Assembly (NCBI GenBank): GCA_964420125.1
Contig: CAYQQQ010000026.1
Span: forward strand, 1 to 63,291
Direction of reading: 5' to 3'
Source of the DNA: CAYQQQ01 sp964420125
GTDB taxonomy: Bacteria; Actinomycetota; Acidimicrobiia; Acidimicrobiales; Microtrichaceae
DNA length: 63,291 nucleotides
Below are positions 24,762 through 32,636 of this stretch, piece by piece. The notes beneath the pieces are model-generated. The model searched no databases. It was not told the DNA's origin and worked only from the letters and a program-made list of their open reading frames with translations. The translations under genes were made by a program, and so were the position numbers. Position 1 is the stretch's first letter; the number at the start of each line of letters is the position of its first letter.

Positions 24762-25898
24762 ATGGGCTTCAAGATCGACCAGCAGGGGCCGACGGACCCC
24801 TTCGCGGGCACACCACCCCGATCGCCCGGATCGGTGCGACGCACCTCGCACCTCGACCACGTCCGCGACCACGGCCCCACTGGTGCGGCCCGGATCACCG
24901 GGGCCGCCCGCGAGCTGCGCACCACCCGCGACGGCGCCGTGATCGACGGAGAGGTCGCGTTGGAGGCTCGGGCGCACGCCCCCGAGAACCGTCTGGAGCT
25001 CCTCGTCGCCGAGCCCCCCGACCCGAGGCTCGAACAGCTTCTCGGGGAGCGCCTGGGAGGGGGGTTCCGGGCCCGGCTCGCGGGAGTGCTCGACGGCGAC
25101 GACGACCGCAGCAGCCTGCTGCACCTGCTGCTCGACGACCTCCCCGGCGCCAACCTCGTCTCCGGCTACGCGCTGCAGCGTCGCAACGCCGAGACCTCCG
25201 ACGAGCTCGAGCTCACCGTCGAACGGCTGGAGCGCATGATCGACGTCTGCGCCGGCTGGACCATGGACGCCAGCCTGATGCGGGGCGTGAGCGAGGAGCA
25301 CATGATGCCCACGCCGGTCGGGCCGGTCGCCCCCGACCTCGGCCGCCCCGACGACCCGTGGGCCTGGCACGACATGCCGGCGACGCTCCCGGCCCACGGC
25401 ATGCGCCGACGGCGGCGGATCGACCTGGTGCCCGGCGACGACGACACGACCGCCCGCTTCGACGCCCACTTCAGGGACTCGTACTTCAGCCCCTACGGCG
25501 CCCTCGACGAGCCAGCCGTCCCGTGGGAGGACGGCGACGACGGGCTGCGGGTCGTCGAGTCGGTGCTGCACGAGTACACGGTGAACGGAGTGCTCGACCT
25601 CGCCTCGGCAGAGATCCGGACGGTCCGCACCGACGCACGGGTGCTCCCCTGGCGCGAGTGCCCCGCGGCGGTGGCCAGCAGCGGGCGGATCCCCGGCATG
25701 GCGCTGAGCGAGCTGCGCGCCCGGGTGCGCAACGAGCTCACCGGGGCCGGCACCTGCACCCACCTCAACGACCTGTTCCGCTCCCTGGCCGACCTCGAGG
25801 CCATGGCGCCGCCCCACCTGCGCCCACTCGACGGTGGCGCTCGGGTCACGCGTTCGGTGGACGACCCCGAGCTGCGCCGCGCCGCGGACCGGGCGTGA
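24762..25898 (+). CDS. DUF2889 family protein
   Basis: A 378-residue protein. The C-terminal half resembles DUF2889, including HEYTVNGVLDLASAEIRTVRTDARVLPWRECPAA and the cysteine/histidine segment GTCTHLNDLFRSLADLE. DUF2889 members often lie in aromatic or fatty acid catabolic loci, but their activity is unknown. The N-terminal half is not recognised. The start MGFKID at 24762 has a GGAG site; an in-frame ATG further upstream lacks one. Its last 53 bases overlap the end of the P450 gene on the other strand. The genes are convergent, so mutual interference is possible. Confidence 0.75.
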   Translation: MGFKIDQQGPTDPFAGTPPRSPGSVRRTSHLDHVRDHGPTGAARITGAARELRTTRDGAVIDGEVALEARAHAPENRLELLVAEPPDPRLEQLLGERLGGGFRARLAGVLDGDDDRSSLLHLLLDDLPGANLVSGYALQRRNAETSDELELTVERLERMIDVCAGWTMDASLMRGVSEEHMMPTPVGPVAPDLGRPDDPWAWHDMPATLPAHGMRRRRRIDLVPGDDDTTARFDAHFRDSYFSPYGALDEPAVPWEDGDDGLRVVESVLHEYTVNGVLDLASAEIRTVRTDARVLPWRECPAAVASSGRIPGMALSELRARVRNELTGAGTCTHLNDLFRSLADLEAMAPPHLRPLDGGARVTRSVDDPELRRAADRA

Positions 25899-27132
25899 AG
25901 GAGACCGGCATGGAGCGCACCCCGCTCATGAGGAGCCGGGGCGGGTTGGGCTGGAACGCCGCCCCGTCGAGCGCGTAGTCCGGGATCCGCTCGAGGACCT
26001 CACCGATCATCTGCTCGCTCATGGAGCGGGCCAGGTGGGAGCCGATGCAGCGGTGACCGCCGAGGCCGAAGGACAGGTGCCGGTTGACCGGGCGGGAGAT
26101 GTCGACGACGTCGGCATCGTCGAACTGGGCCTCGTCGTGGTTGGCCGCCAGCCACGAGATGAGCACCACGTCGCCCCGACGGATCCGGCGTCCGCCGAGC
26201 TCGACGTCGCGGGTGGCGGTGCGGGTCATGGCCTCGTTGGGGCAGAAGTGCCGGAGGAACTCCTCTACTGCGGTTGGCACGGCGGCCCGGTCCGACAGCA
26301 GGGCCGCCCGGTCCTCGGGGTGGGTGCCGAGGTGGTGCAGCCCCCACGACACCAGCGACGTGGTGGTGTCGACCCCGCCGGCGACCAGGTTCCACAGCAC
26401 GTCGGCGGCGGCCGGATCGTCGAGGAGCGCTCCGTCCATCGGGGTGGTGAGGATGGCGGTGGTGAGGTCGTCGGAGGGCTCGGCACGCCGCAGCTGCACG
26501 AAGGCCATCAGCTCGTCGCGCATGTCCTGCCAGCGCGCCATGGCCTCGATGAACTCCGGTTCGTCGTGCCGGTACGCGGTGGCCGCATGGAAGAAGTCCG
26601 CCCAGTGCTTCCAGTTCTCGGTGGGCATGCCCAACATGTCGAGGGTGATCACGGCGGGCACCGGGGTGGCGAAGTCGTGGACGAGGTCGCACCGACCGGC
26701 CTCGACGACCTCGTCGAGGAACTCGTCGCACACCTGCTGCACGCGGGGGCGCATCCGCTCCACCTCCTGGGGGCTGAGGAACGGGTGCATCGCTCGGCGC
26801 AGGTCGAAGTGCACGGCGCCGTCGAGCTCGGCCACGCCTTGGCGGGGGACGCTGCGGGGCCGGGGCACTCCGGCGATGCCCTGGTAGTCGATGCCGTCCG
26901 CAGCGTCGGGTTCGTAGCGGTGGGCGAAGGTGTCGTTGTCGCGGGCCACGGCGGCGACCGACTCGTAGTCGGTCACCAGCCAGTAGCCGCCGTAGTGCTG
27001 GTTCCACGCCACGGGGCAGGTGCCGCGGAGGTGGCCGAGGCGGTCGCGCCGGTGGGCGAGGAAGTCGGGATCGTGGTGATCCAGGTCGATGACGCCGTCG
27101 ACGACGCCGTCGGCCGCGCGATCCGCCGCCAC
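25846..27132 (-). CDS. Cytochrome P450
   Basis: A 428-residue P450. It shows VHFDLRRAMHPFLSPQEVERM, the I-helix VAGGVDTTTSLVSWGL, EEFLRHFCP and the heme-binding loop FGLGGHRCIGSHLAR. The start is read as GTG at 27132, but ATG or GTG codons further in cannot be excluded. It is divergent from the M24 peptidase-like pair. The perfect palindrome site D at 27184-27199 lies in the 88-base gap, so both directions are probably controlled by the island regulator. The substrate is unknown and no redox partner is nearby. Confidence 0.93.
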   Translation of the reverse strand: MAADRAADGVVDGVIDLDHHDPDFLAHRRDRLGHLRGTCPVAWNQHYGGYWLVTDYESVAAVARDNDTFAHRYEPDAADGIDYQGIAGVPRPRSVPRQGVAELDGAVHFDLRRAMHPFLSPQEVERMRPRVQQVCDEFLDEVVEAGRCDLVHDFATPVPAVITLDMLGMPTENWKHWADFFHAATAYRHDEPEFIEAMARWQDMRDELMAFVQLRRAEPSDDLTTAILTTPMDGALLDDPAAADVLWNLVAGGVDTTTSLVSWGLHHLGTHPEDRAALLSDRAAVPTAVEEFLRHFCPNEAMTRTATRDVELGGRRIRRGDVVLISWLAANHDEAQFDDADVVDISRPVNRHLSFGLGGHRCIGSHLARSMSEQMIGEVLERIPDYALDGAAFQPNPPRLLMSGVRSMPVSFTPGPRRGAARGRPPNA

Positions 27133-27183
27133 CTCAGCCCTGCCTCAGCCGCTGTGCCATCCCGTCGTTCTACCCCATTTTTC

Positions 27184-27199
27184 CTGACACGCGTGTCAG
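27184..27199. promoter_or_regulatory. Island palindrome site D (perfect 16-mer)
   Basis: CTGACACGCGTGTCAG is a perfect 16-base palindrome and the best match to the island consensus. It lies between the P450 and M24 genes, 21 bases before the GTG at 27221. Confidence 0.82.
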
Positions 27200-27220
27200 A
27201 TCCTGGGGCATGCTGTCGGG

Positions 27221-28564
27221 GTGAGCACCTTCACCGACCTCGCCCCGGTGGCTCCCGACCTCGACCGGATGAGCCTCGACCGCCTCGCCCGGCTGCGCGC
27301 CGAGATGGACCGGCAGGACCTCGACGCCCTGGTGCTGCTCCACGGCCCCCACGTCTCCTACGCCACCGGCTGGGTGCCGCAGTCGGTGGACACCACCCAC
27401 GCCGTGCACCGCAGAGCCGTGGCGGTCGTCACCGCCCCCGAGGCCCGGTTGCACCCACCGCCGGGCCGCGACGACACGGCGGCGCGGGCCGGCGTCGCGC
27501 AGCGGCCCCCCCCCCCCCCGGCCCCCCCCCCCCCCCCGGGGGGGGGGGCCCCCCCCCCCCGCCCCCCCCCCCCCCCCGCCCCCGACGACGGGATGATCGC
27601 CATGGCCGCCGCGCTGGGCGACGCCCTCGGCGAGCTCCGGGGCCGGCGGGTGGGGGTCGACGAGATCACCGGGGCGATGGCCCGACACGGCGTGCTGGCC
27701 GGTGCCGACCTGCTCGACGCTCGCGTCGCCCTCGCGCCGGCCCGCCTGGTCAAGACCATGGACGAGGTCCGCTGCACCGACGCCGCCCAGCGCCTCAACG
27801 AGGTGGCGATGGAGAGCGCCCGAGCCGCCGCCGTGCCCGGCGCCACCCGGTCCGAGGTGACCGGGGTGTTCCTGCGTCGCATCCACGAGATGGGTTGCAC
27901 CATCTGCATGATCGACCCCATCTTCGAGGTGGTCCCGAAGCATCGGGAGCACGGGCCTCGAACCTCCACCGGCCACATCGCCTTCCCCACCGGCGTGGAC
28001 GATCCCGTGCTGGCCGAGGGCGACCTGGTGTGGGTGGACACCGGGATCGGCTACGAGGGCTACGTGTCGGACTTCGGGCGCACCTGGGTGGTGGGTCGTG
28101 ACCCGCTGGCCGAGGAGGTCGAGCTGTTCGAGCGGTGGATGGCGGTCACCGACGCCTCGTGCGCCGCCATCCGCCCCGGCGCCACCCTGGGGGACGTGGG
28201 GAGAGCGGCCGCCGCGGCCGACGCCGCCGCCGGCGGCGAGCGACCGTGGCTGCCGCACTTCTACCTCGCCCACGGCATCGGGGTGGAGAGCGCCGAGATG
28301 CCGATGATCGGCACCGACCTGGGACAGGACTTCGACGACGGGTTCGTGCTCCAGGCGGGGATGCTGCTGGTGCTCGAGCCGATCGCCTGGCGCGACGGCT
28401 TCGGCGGCTACCGGGCCGAGGAGATCGTGGCGGTGACCGACGACGGCTGCCGCCTGCTGGGCGCGGCCCATCACTACCTGCCGTTCGCCGGCCCGGTCGG
28501 TCCGCGGTTCTTCGGGAGCTCCGGCACCGCGCCGGCCGGCACCGATCGAGGGAGGCCGGCATGA
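27221..28564 (+). CDS. M24 family metallopeptidase-like protein (Xaa-Pro peptidase/creatinase fold)
   Basis: A 447-residue protein with an N-terminal creatinase-like domain and a C-terminal pita-bread M24 domain. All five usual metal ligands are visible: VDTG and SDFGRT aspartates, AHGIG histidine, VLEP glutamate and AEEIVAV glutamate. M24 members cleave Xaa-Pro bonds or, in catabolic loci, act as non-peptidase hydrolases or lyases. Bases 27504-27583 are pure C/G homopolymers encoding Pro/Gly runs at residues 95-121; this is probably a sequence error, so that part of the protein is unreliable. GTG start; the stop overlaps the next ATG (ATGA). Confidence 0.82.
   Translation: MSTFTDLAPVAPDLDRMSLDRLARLRAEMDRQDLDALVLLHGPHVSYATGWVPQSVDTTHAVHRRAVAVVTAPEARLHPPPGRDDTAARAGVAQRPPPPPAPPPPPGGGAPPPRPPPPPAPDDGMIAMAAALGDALGELRGRRVGVDEITGAMARHGVLAGADLLDARVALAPARLVKTMDEVRCTDAAQRLNEVAMESARAAAVPGATRSEVTGVFLRRIHEMGCTICMIDPIFEVVPKHREHGPRTSTGHIAFPTGVDDPVLAEGDLVWVDTGIGYEGYVSDFGRTWVVGRDPLAEEVELFERWMAVTDASCAAIRPGATLGDVGRAAAAADAAAGGERPWLPHFYLAHGIGVESAEMPMIGTDLGQDFDDGFVLQAGMLLVLEPIAWRDGFGGYRAEEIVAVTDDGCRLLGAAHHYLPFAGPVGPRFFGSSGTAPAGTDRGRPA
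27504..27583. other. 80-base C/G homopolymer block, probable sequencing or assembly artefact
   Basis: The block contains runs C14, C16, G11, C12 and C16 with only isolated G interruptions and no A or T. It lies inside the M24 gene, which keeps its frame across it. Nothing else in the window looks like this, so consensus failure in a GC-rich stretch is the likeliest explanation. Confidence 0.85.
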
Positions 28565-29526
28565 GCTCGGATCTCGACCTGGTCCGACGAGAGCGAGTGC
28601 TCAAGGCGATGGCCGAGCGCGGCCTCGACGTCCTGGTGCTCGGGCGCCAGGACGACGCCGACTACGCCAGTGGGATGCAGCGGCTGTGGGTGGCGGGCAC
28701 CCGACCCTTCGGCGCGGGGTGCGTGGTGGTGGCCGCCACCGCCCGGGTGCACCTGCTCTCCAGCTGGGATGCGGGCATCCCGCCCTCGGTGGCCTGGGAG
28801 GACCTGTTCCCCGCCACCTGGAACCCCCGCATCATGGGTGACTCGCTGTCCTCCATCGAGGGCCTCCGGGAAGCCCGGCGACTCGGGGTCGATGCCAGCT
28901 CACCCGCGTTCGCCAGGGCCGCCGCCCGCTTCGCCCCCGACGCCGAGCTGGTGCCCGCCGACGACCTGATGGCCGAGGTGCGACGGACCAAGCTCCCCGA
29001 CGAGGTCGAGCGCATCCGTGACGCCTGCGGGGTGGCCCGCAAGGGCGTCGAGGCGGTGCTGCGCGCCCTCGACGAGGGGACCCACGACACGACCACCCTG
29101 GAGGGGATCGCCTGGGAGGCGCTCGCCTTCGACGGTTGGACGATCCCGTCGTCGGTGCCCTCCGTGCGACTCGAAGGATCCGCCGGCGGCGGCGCAGAAG
29201 CCGCGGTCATCGACGTCGGCGTGCTCGCCCACCGCTACGAGGGCGGCGTGGGCGGACGATTCGTGGACGGCTCCCGCGAACCGTCGCCCTCGCTGGTCGC
29301 CGCCTGCGTGCCCGGTGCCGGCCACGCGGAGCTGGCCGCCGCAGGTGGCGCCGAGTGGATGGTGCGAGGTGTGGGGATGGGGTGGGAGCCCCCCGTGCTC
29401 GCTCCCGGGCTCGGCGTCGAGGAGCACCTCGAGGAGGGGATGGTGCTCAGCGTCGGTGCAGGCCCCCACCGCGACGTGGTGGCGGTGCGCGCCGACGGCC
29501 CGGAGGTGCTGTCCAGCGCACCTTGA
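28561..29526 (+). CDS. M24-fold pseudo-enzyme, partner of the upstream M24 protein
   Basis: A 321-residue paralogue of the upstream M24 protein. The N-terminal domain matches it (RRERVLKAMAERGLDVLVLGRQDDADYASGMQ), but the catalytic domain is shorter and has lost most metal ligands. VIDVG keeps one aspartate, the SDFGRT site reads GVGGRF, the AHGIG histidine is arginine in VRGVG, and the two glutamate positions read LSVGAG and RDVVAV. The protein is therefore unlikely to bind a dinuclear metal centre. ATGA coupling to the active copy suggests a heteromeric complex in which it is structural or substrate-binding. Confidence 0.78.
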   Translation: MSSDLDLVRRERVLKAMAERGLDVLVLGRQDDADYASGMQRLWVAGTRPFGAGCVVVAATARVHLLSSWDAGIPPSVAWEDLFPATWNPRIMGDSLSSIEGLREARRLGVDASSPAFARAAARFAPDAELVPADDLMAEVRRTKLPDEVERIRDACGVARKGVEAVLRALDEGTHDTTTLEGIAWEALAFDGWTIPSSVPSVRLEGSAGGGAEAAVIDVGVLAHRYEGGVGGRFVDGSREPSPSLVAACVPGAGHAELAAAGGAEWMVRGVGMGWEPPVLAPGLGVEEHLEEGMVLSVGAGPHRDVVAVRADGPEVLSSAP

Positions 29527-29559
29527 GCAGCCGAGGACCCCCGAGGGAGCCGCGCCCGC

Positions 29560-30728
29560 TCAGGTGTGCATGACCAGCGGGATCTTGTAGAGGTCCGACC
29601 AGTTCTGGCCGACCACCTTCGCCTTGGTCTCCTCGGTCATCGGCAGCTTCTCGAACGCAGCGACGGAGTGGGGGTACTTCGAGTCCCCGTGGGGGTAGTC
29701 GGTGGAGAAGAGGAGACGCTCGTCGCCGAAGGCGTCGATGAAGGCCGGCACCGTCGCCTCGTCGGCCTCCACCGAGATCCAGCAGTTGCGCCTGAAGTAC
29801 TCCGAGGGCGGCATCGTCAGCTCGGGCGCCTCCTGCCAACCCACCCACTCCCAGTGCTCGTCGAGGCGGTACAGGAACCACGGCGCCCACGAGCAGTTGC
29901 CCTCCAGCAGGGCGACCCGAAGGGTGGGGTGGCGTTCCAGCACGCCGCCCCCGCACAGGCAGGCGGTCACGAACTGGATGCCGAGCGGCTGGCTGAAGGT
30001 GTGCCACAACATGAGCGAGTCGAGCACCTCCAGGCCGAAGTCGGGCCGCAGGAAGGTGCGGCCTCCCCCGTGGAAGGCGAGGGGCACGTCCAGACGGGCG
30101 ATCTCCGCCCACAGCGGGTCGTAGCAGGGATGGTGCCACGGCCGGCGGTTGACGGTTCCCGGAGCGAGGAAGACGGCCCTGAAGCCCAGGTCCTCCACGC
30201 AGCGACGGGCCTCGACCACCGCACCCTCGGGATCGTGAGGCGCCACCATGGCCGCACCGAACATGCGCTCGGGGGACTCGTCGCAGAAGTCCCGCATCCA
30301 GTTGTTGTACGCCCGGGCGATGGCCGAGGCGAGGGCCGGCTCCAAGCCGTCGGCGCCGATGTGCTCGCTGGAGTCGAGCCCCAGGACGAACAGGCCGCGG
30401 GACGGGTAGAGGACCGCCAGGTCGAGTCCCTCGGCATCCATGGCCTCGACCTGGGAGCGGGCGTCCCAACCTCGTGCCTCGGGCGCGGCGTAGACGTCGT
30501 CGTGCTCCCGGCGCCAGCCGGCCCGACGCTCCCGCTGCCCCGGGGGGAGGTCTGGCCCAACCGCAGCACGACGTGGTTGTTGACGCGCACCCGCATGTCG
30601 CGCGGGAAGTCGGCCAGGCCACGGGGAGCGGCATGGGCCCACTCCGGTTCGATCCACCGCTGCCAGAGGTCGGGCGGCTCCATCACGTGCAGGTCGCTGT
30701 CGCAGACCACCGAGTCGCGCAAGGCCAT
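29560..30728 (-). pseudogene. Amidohydrolase-2 family protein with one-base frameshift
   Basis: About 389 residues if corrected. The N terminus, from ATG 30728, reads MALRDSVVCDSDLHVMEPPD with the DxDxH metal motif, and stays in frame to VVLRLGQ. The family sequence then continues in the next frame (RREHDDVYAAPEARGWDARSQ onward) to the end, including AFHGGG, EGNCSWAPW and FSTDYPHGDSKYP. One extra base in the C6 run at 30542-30547 restores a continuous protein. A sequence error is likelier than a real lesion, because the rest is well preserved. It is related to the protein at 11551. Palindrome site E lies 32 bases upstream. Confidence 0.85.
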
Positions 30729-30760
30729 CTCGATCCCCTCTCGTGACGCCGTGCAACGAG

Positions 30761-30776
30761 CTGACGCTCGTGTCAG
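30761..30776. promoter_or_regulatory. Island palindrome site E
   Basis: CTGAC-GCTCGT-GTCAG, matching CTGACR-N4-YGTCAG, between the amidohydrolase (start 32 bases away) and the divergent dehydrogenase gene at 30968 (191 bases away). Confidence 0.75.
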
Positions 30777-30967
30777 GTTCGGACCCTAGCCGGCCTCGTC
30801 GCCGGGCGCCGGCGGGCCGTCAGGCGTGCATGGATCGTGGCTGCAGGGGCATGACGAGGGGCGATCCGGTCCCTGCGAGGATGTGACGGGAGGCACGGAG
30901 CCTGTACCCTGCTCGCCAGGACACCGGGCGGTGTCGATGGGGAGAACGACACCTCGGGGGGCGGAAC

Positions 30968-31846
30968 ATGCGGGTGGGGATGATCGGGCTCGGCAACATC
31001 GGCGGGCACGTGGCCACCAACCTCGTCGCCGACGACCACGAGGTCACCGTCTACGACGTCCGCCGCGCCAGGGCCGAAGAGGTCTCCGGTGCCATGGTCG
31101 CCGCCGACGTCGGCACGGTGGGCGCCACCTGCGAGATCACGCTGCTGTCGCTGCCGACCCCCGGCGTTGTGGACGTGGTCGCGGAGGACTGGGCGGCCAG
31201 CGCGGTGCCCGGATCCATCCTGGTCGATCTCTCCACCAACGACCCTGCGGCCGTGCGCGCCATGGGGGAACGGCTGTCGCAGCGCGGCCACCACCTGGTG
31301 GAGGCCCCGCTGACCGGTGGTGCGGTCGGAGCGGAGCGGCGCCTGCTGATGTTCATGCTCGGCGGGGGCGATGACGCCGTCGCCAGGGTCCGACCGGTCC
31401 TCGAGCCGCTGGGCCGGGCGACCTTCCACCTGGGCGAGCTCGGGATGGGCAACACCATGAAGCTGGTGAACTCGCTGGTGGCCTTCGCCGCCACGTGGTC
31501 GAGCCTCGAAGGGCTCTCGCTGGCACGCAAGGCGGGGATCCCCGTGCCGACCGCGGTGGAGGTGCTGCGAACCGGTGGGGCGGGCAACTTCTTCCTCGAC
31601 CGGTTGGTCGAGGGGATCGACCTGCGGGACCGTCCTACGCAGTTCGCCCTGGAGCTCGCCGCCAAGGACGCGGGGCTGATCGTGCGCACCGGCGAGGACC
31701 TCGGCGTGCCGACGCCCACGGGCGAGGCGGTGCTCGGCGTGCTGCAGGCCGCCGTGCAGGAGGGGCTCGGCGACAAGGACTGGACCGACCTGGTGGCCGT
31801 GGCGGAGATGCTCGCCGACACCGACCTGCGATGGCAGGCACCCTGA
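30968..31846 (+). CDS. 3-Hydroxyisobutyrate dehydrogenase-like NAD(P) oxidoreductase
   Basis: A 292-residue beta-hydroxyacid dehydrogenase. The N-terminal Rossmann motif is GLGNIGGHVATNL. A substrate-binding loop with LVEAPLTGGAVGA lies near residue 115. The catalytic lysine region is GNTMKLVNSLVAF, and the helical C-terminal domain carries AAKDAGLIV. It oxidises a 3-hydroxy acid to the semialdehyde. It lies downstream of palindrome site E and divergent from the amidohydrolase, so a role in the same pathway is likely, though valine-type catabolism is also possible. Confidence 0.9.
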   Translation: MRVGMIGLGNIGGHVATNLVADDHEVTVYDVRRARAEEVSGAMVAADVGTVGATCEITLLSLPTPGVVDVVAEDWAASAVPGSILVDLSTNDPAAVRAMGERLSQRGHHLVEAPLTGGAVGAERRLLMFMLGGGDDAVARVRPVLEPLGRATFHLGELGMGNTMKLVNSLVAFAATWSSLEGLSLARKAGIPVPTAVEVLRTGGAGNFFLDRLVEGIDLRDRPTQFALELAAKDAGLIVRTGEDLGVPTPTGEAVLGVLQAAVQEGLGDKDWTDLVAVAEMLADTDLRWQAP

Positions 31847-31865
31847 GCGACTCGCTGCGAGGCGG

Positions 31866-32267
31866 TCAGCGCTCCTTCGGAGCGTCCTGGTCGGTCCCGA
31901 GGACCTCGGCGGCGACACGGAGCGCCGATGCCGCGGCGGGGACCCCGGCGTAGATCGACACCTGCATCAGCACCTCGACGAGCTCCTCCGGGGGGATCCC
32001 CAGGTTGCTCGCACCTCTCAGGTGGGCGCGCAGCTCGTCGTGGTGGCCGAGGGCGGCCAGCATGGCCACGGTGATCAGGGAGCGCTCACGGATCGGCAGT
32101 CCGGGACGCGACCAGAGCTCGCCGAACGCGGACTGCTGGACGTGGTCGAAGAACTCGGGTGCCAGCTGCGCTGCGGGGAACCGGCCGGTGGGGCCGGCGA
32201 GGGTGGACGGCCACAGCGCCCCCTGCACGGCCCGCCCGGCAGCGCGCCGCTCGTCGCTGGTGCTCAC
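31866..32267 (-). CDS. Carboxymuconolactone decarboxylase family protein
   Basis: A 133-residue alpha-helical protein of the CMD/AhpD family, with PGLPIRERSLITVAMLAALGHHDELRAHLRGASNLGIPPEELVEVLMQVSIYAG. The cysteine pair of AhpD-type peroxidase members is absent, and the HDELRAHLRGA segment fits gamma-carboxymuconolactone decarboxylases. The start is read as GTG at 32267. It follows a small membrane-protein gene by 14 bases and is convergent with the dehydrogenase. The natural substrate cannot be stated. Confidence 0.85.
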   Translation of the reverse strand: MSTSDERRAAGRAVQGALWPSTLAGPTGRFPAAQLAPEFFDHVQQSAFGELWSRPGLPIRERSLITVAMLAALGHHDELRAHLRGASNLGIPPEELVEVLMQVSIYAGVPAAASALRVAAEVLGTDQDAPKER

Positions 32268-32281
32268 CCGGGGCCCCGCCG

Positions 32282-32560
32282 CTAGGCGGCCGGGTTGTAG
32301 CGATCCTCGCCGAGGTCGATCTCGTCGCGGCCCGGATCGCCGGGATCGGCGAGCATCTTCCTGGCCACCATGACCACGACCGCGAGTCCGCCGAGGACCA
32401 GCATCCACTTCAGCAGCTTGCGCCCGCGGTGCACGGCCTGCACTGCGGCCTCGTCGACGTCCGCCGCGACCTCCAACGCCGAGTTGGCCGAGTCCAGGAC
32501 CTGATGGAGCTGGGCGATGCCCTCCTCGGCCTTGGCGATGCGTTCTCTTCTCCTGCTCAT
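32282..32560 (-). CDS. Small single-pass membrane protein
   Basis: A 92-residue protein of unknown function. It has a charged, helix-prone N-terminal half (RERIAKAEEGIAQLHQVLDSANSALEVA) likely to form a coiled coil, one transmembrane helix (LLKWMLVLGGLAVVVMVAR) and an acidic tail ending DEIDLGEDRYNPAA. ATG 32560 is chosen because TAGCGT lies 8 bases upstream. It probably shares an mRNA with the CMD-family gene. Confidence 0.7.
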   Translation of the reverse strand: MSRRRERIAKAEEGIAQLHQVLDSANSALEVAADVDEAAVQAVHRGRKLLKWMLVLGGLAVVVMVARKMLADPGDPGRDEIDLGEDRYNPAA

Positions 32561-32568
32561 GGAGTCAC

Positions 32569-32574
32569 ACGCTA
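32569..32574 (-). promoter_or_regulatory. -10 box (TAGCGT)
   Basis: TAGCGT on the minus strand ends 8 bases before the ATG at 32560; the same hexamer precedes the genes at 36292 and 36936. Confidence 0.5.
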
Positions 32575-32636
32575 TCGGCATCAGGGCCGGATGGGTCGCC
32601 GGTCCGCTGGATTCCCGAGCCCGGCCTCCCTCGGGT

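Noticed and set aside
30538..30547. Programmed -1 frameshifting in the amidohydrolase
   Set aside because: The run does not give a proper X-XXY-YYZ heptamer in the reading frame, and I saw no downstream pseudoknot; a sequence error or simple lesion is more economical.
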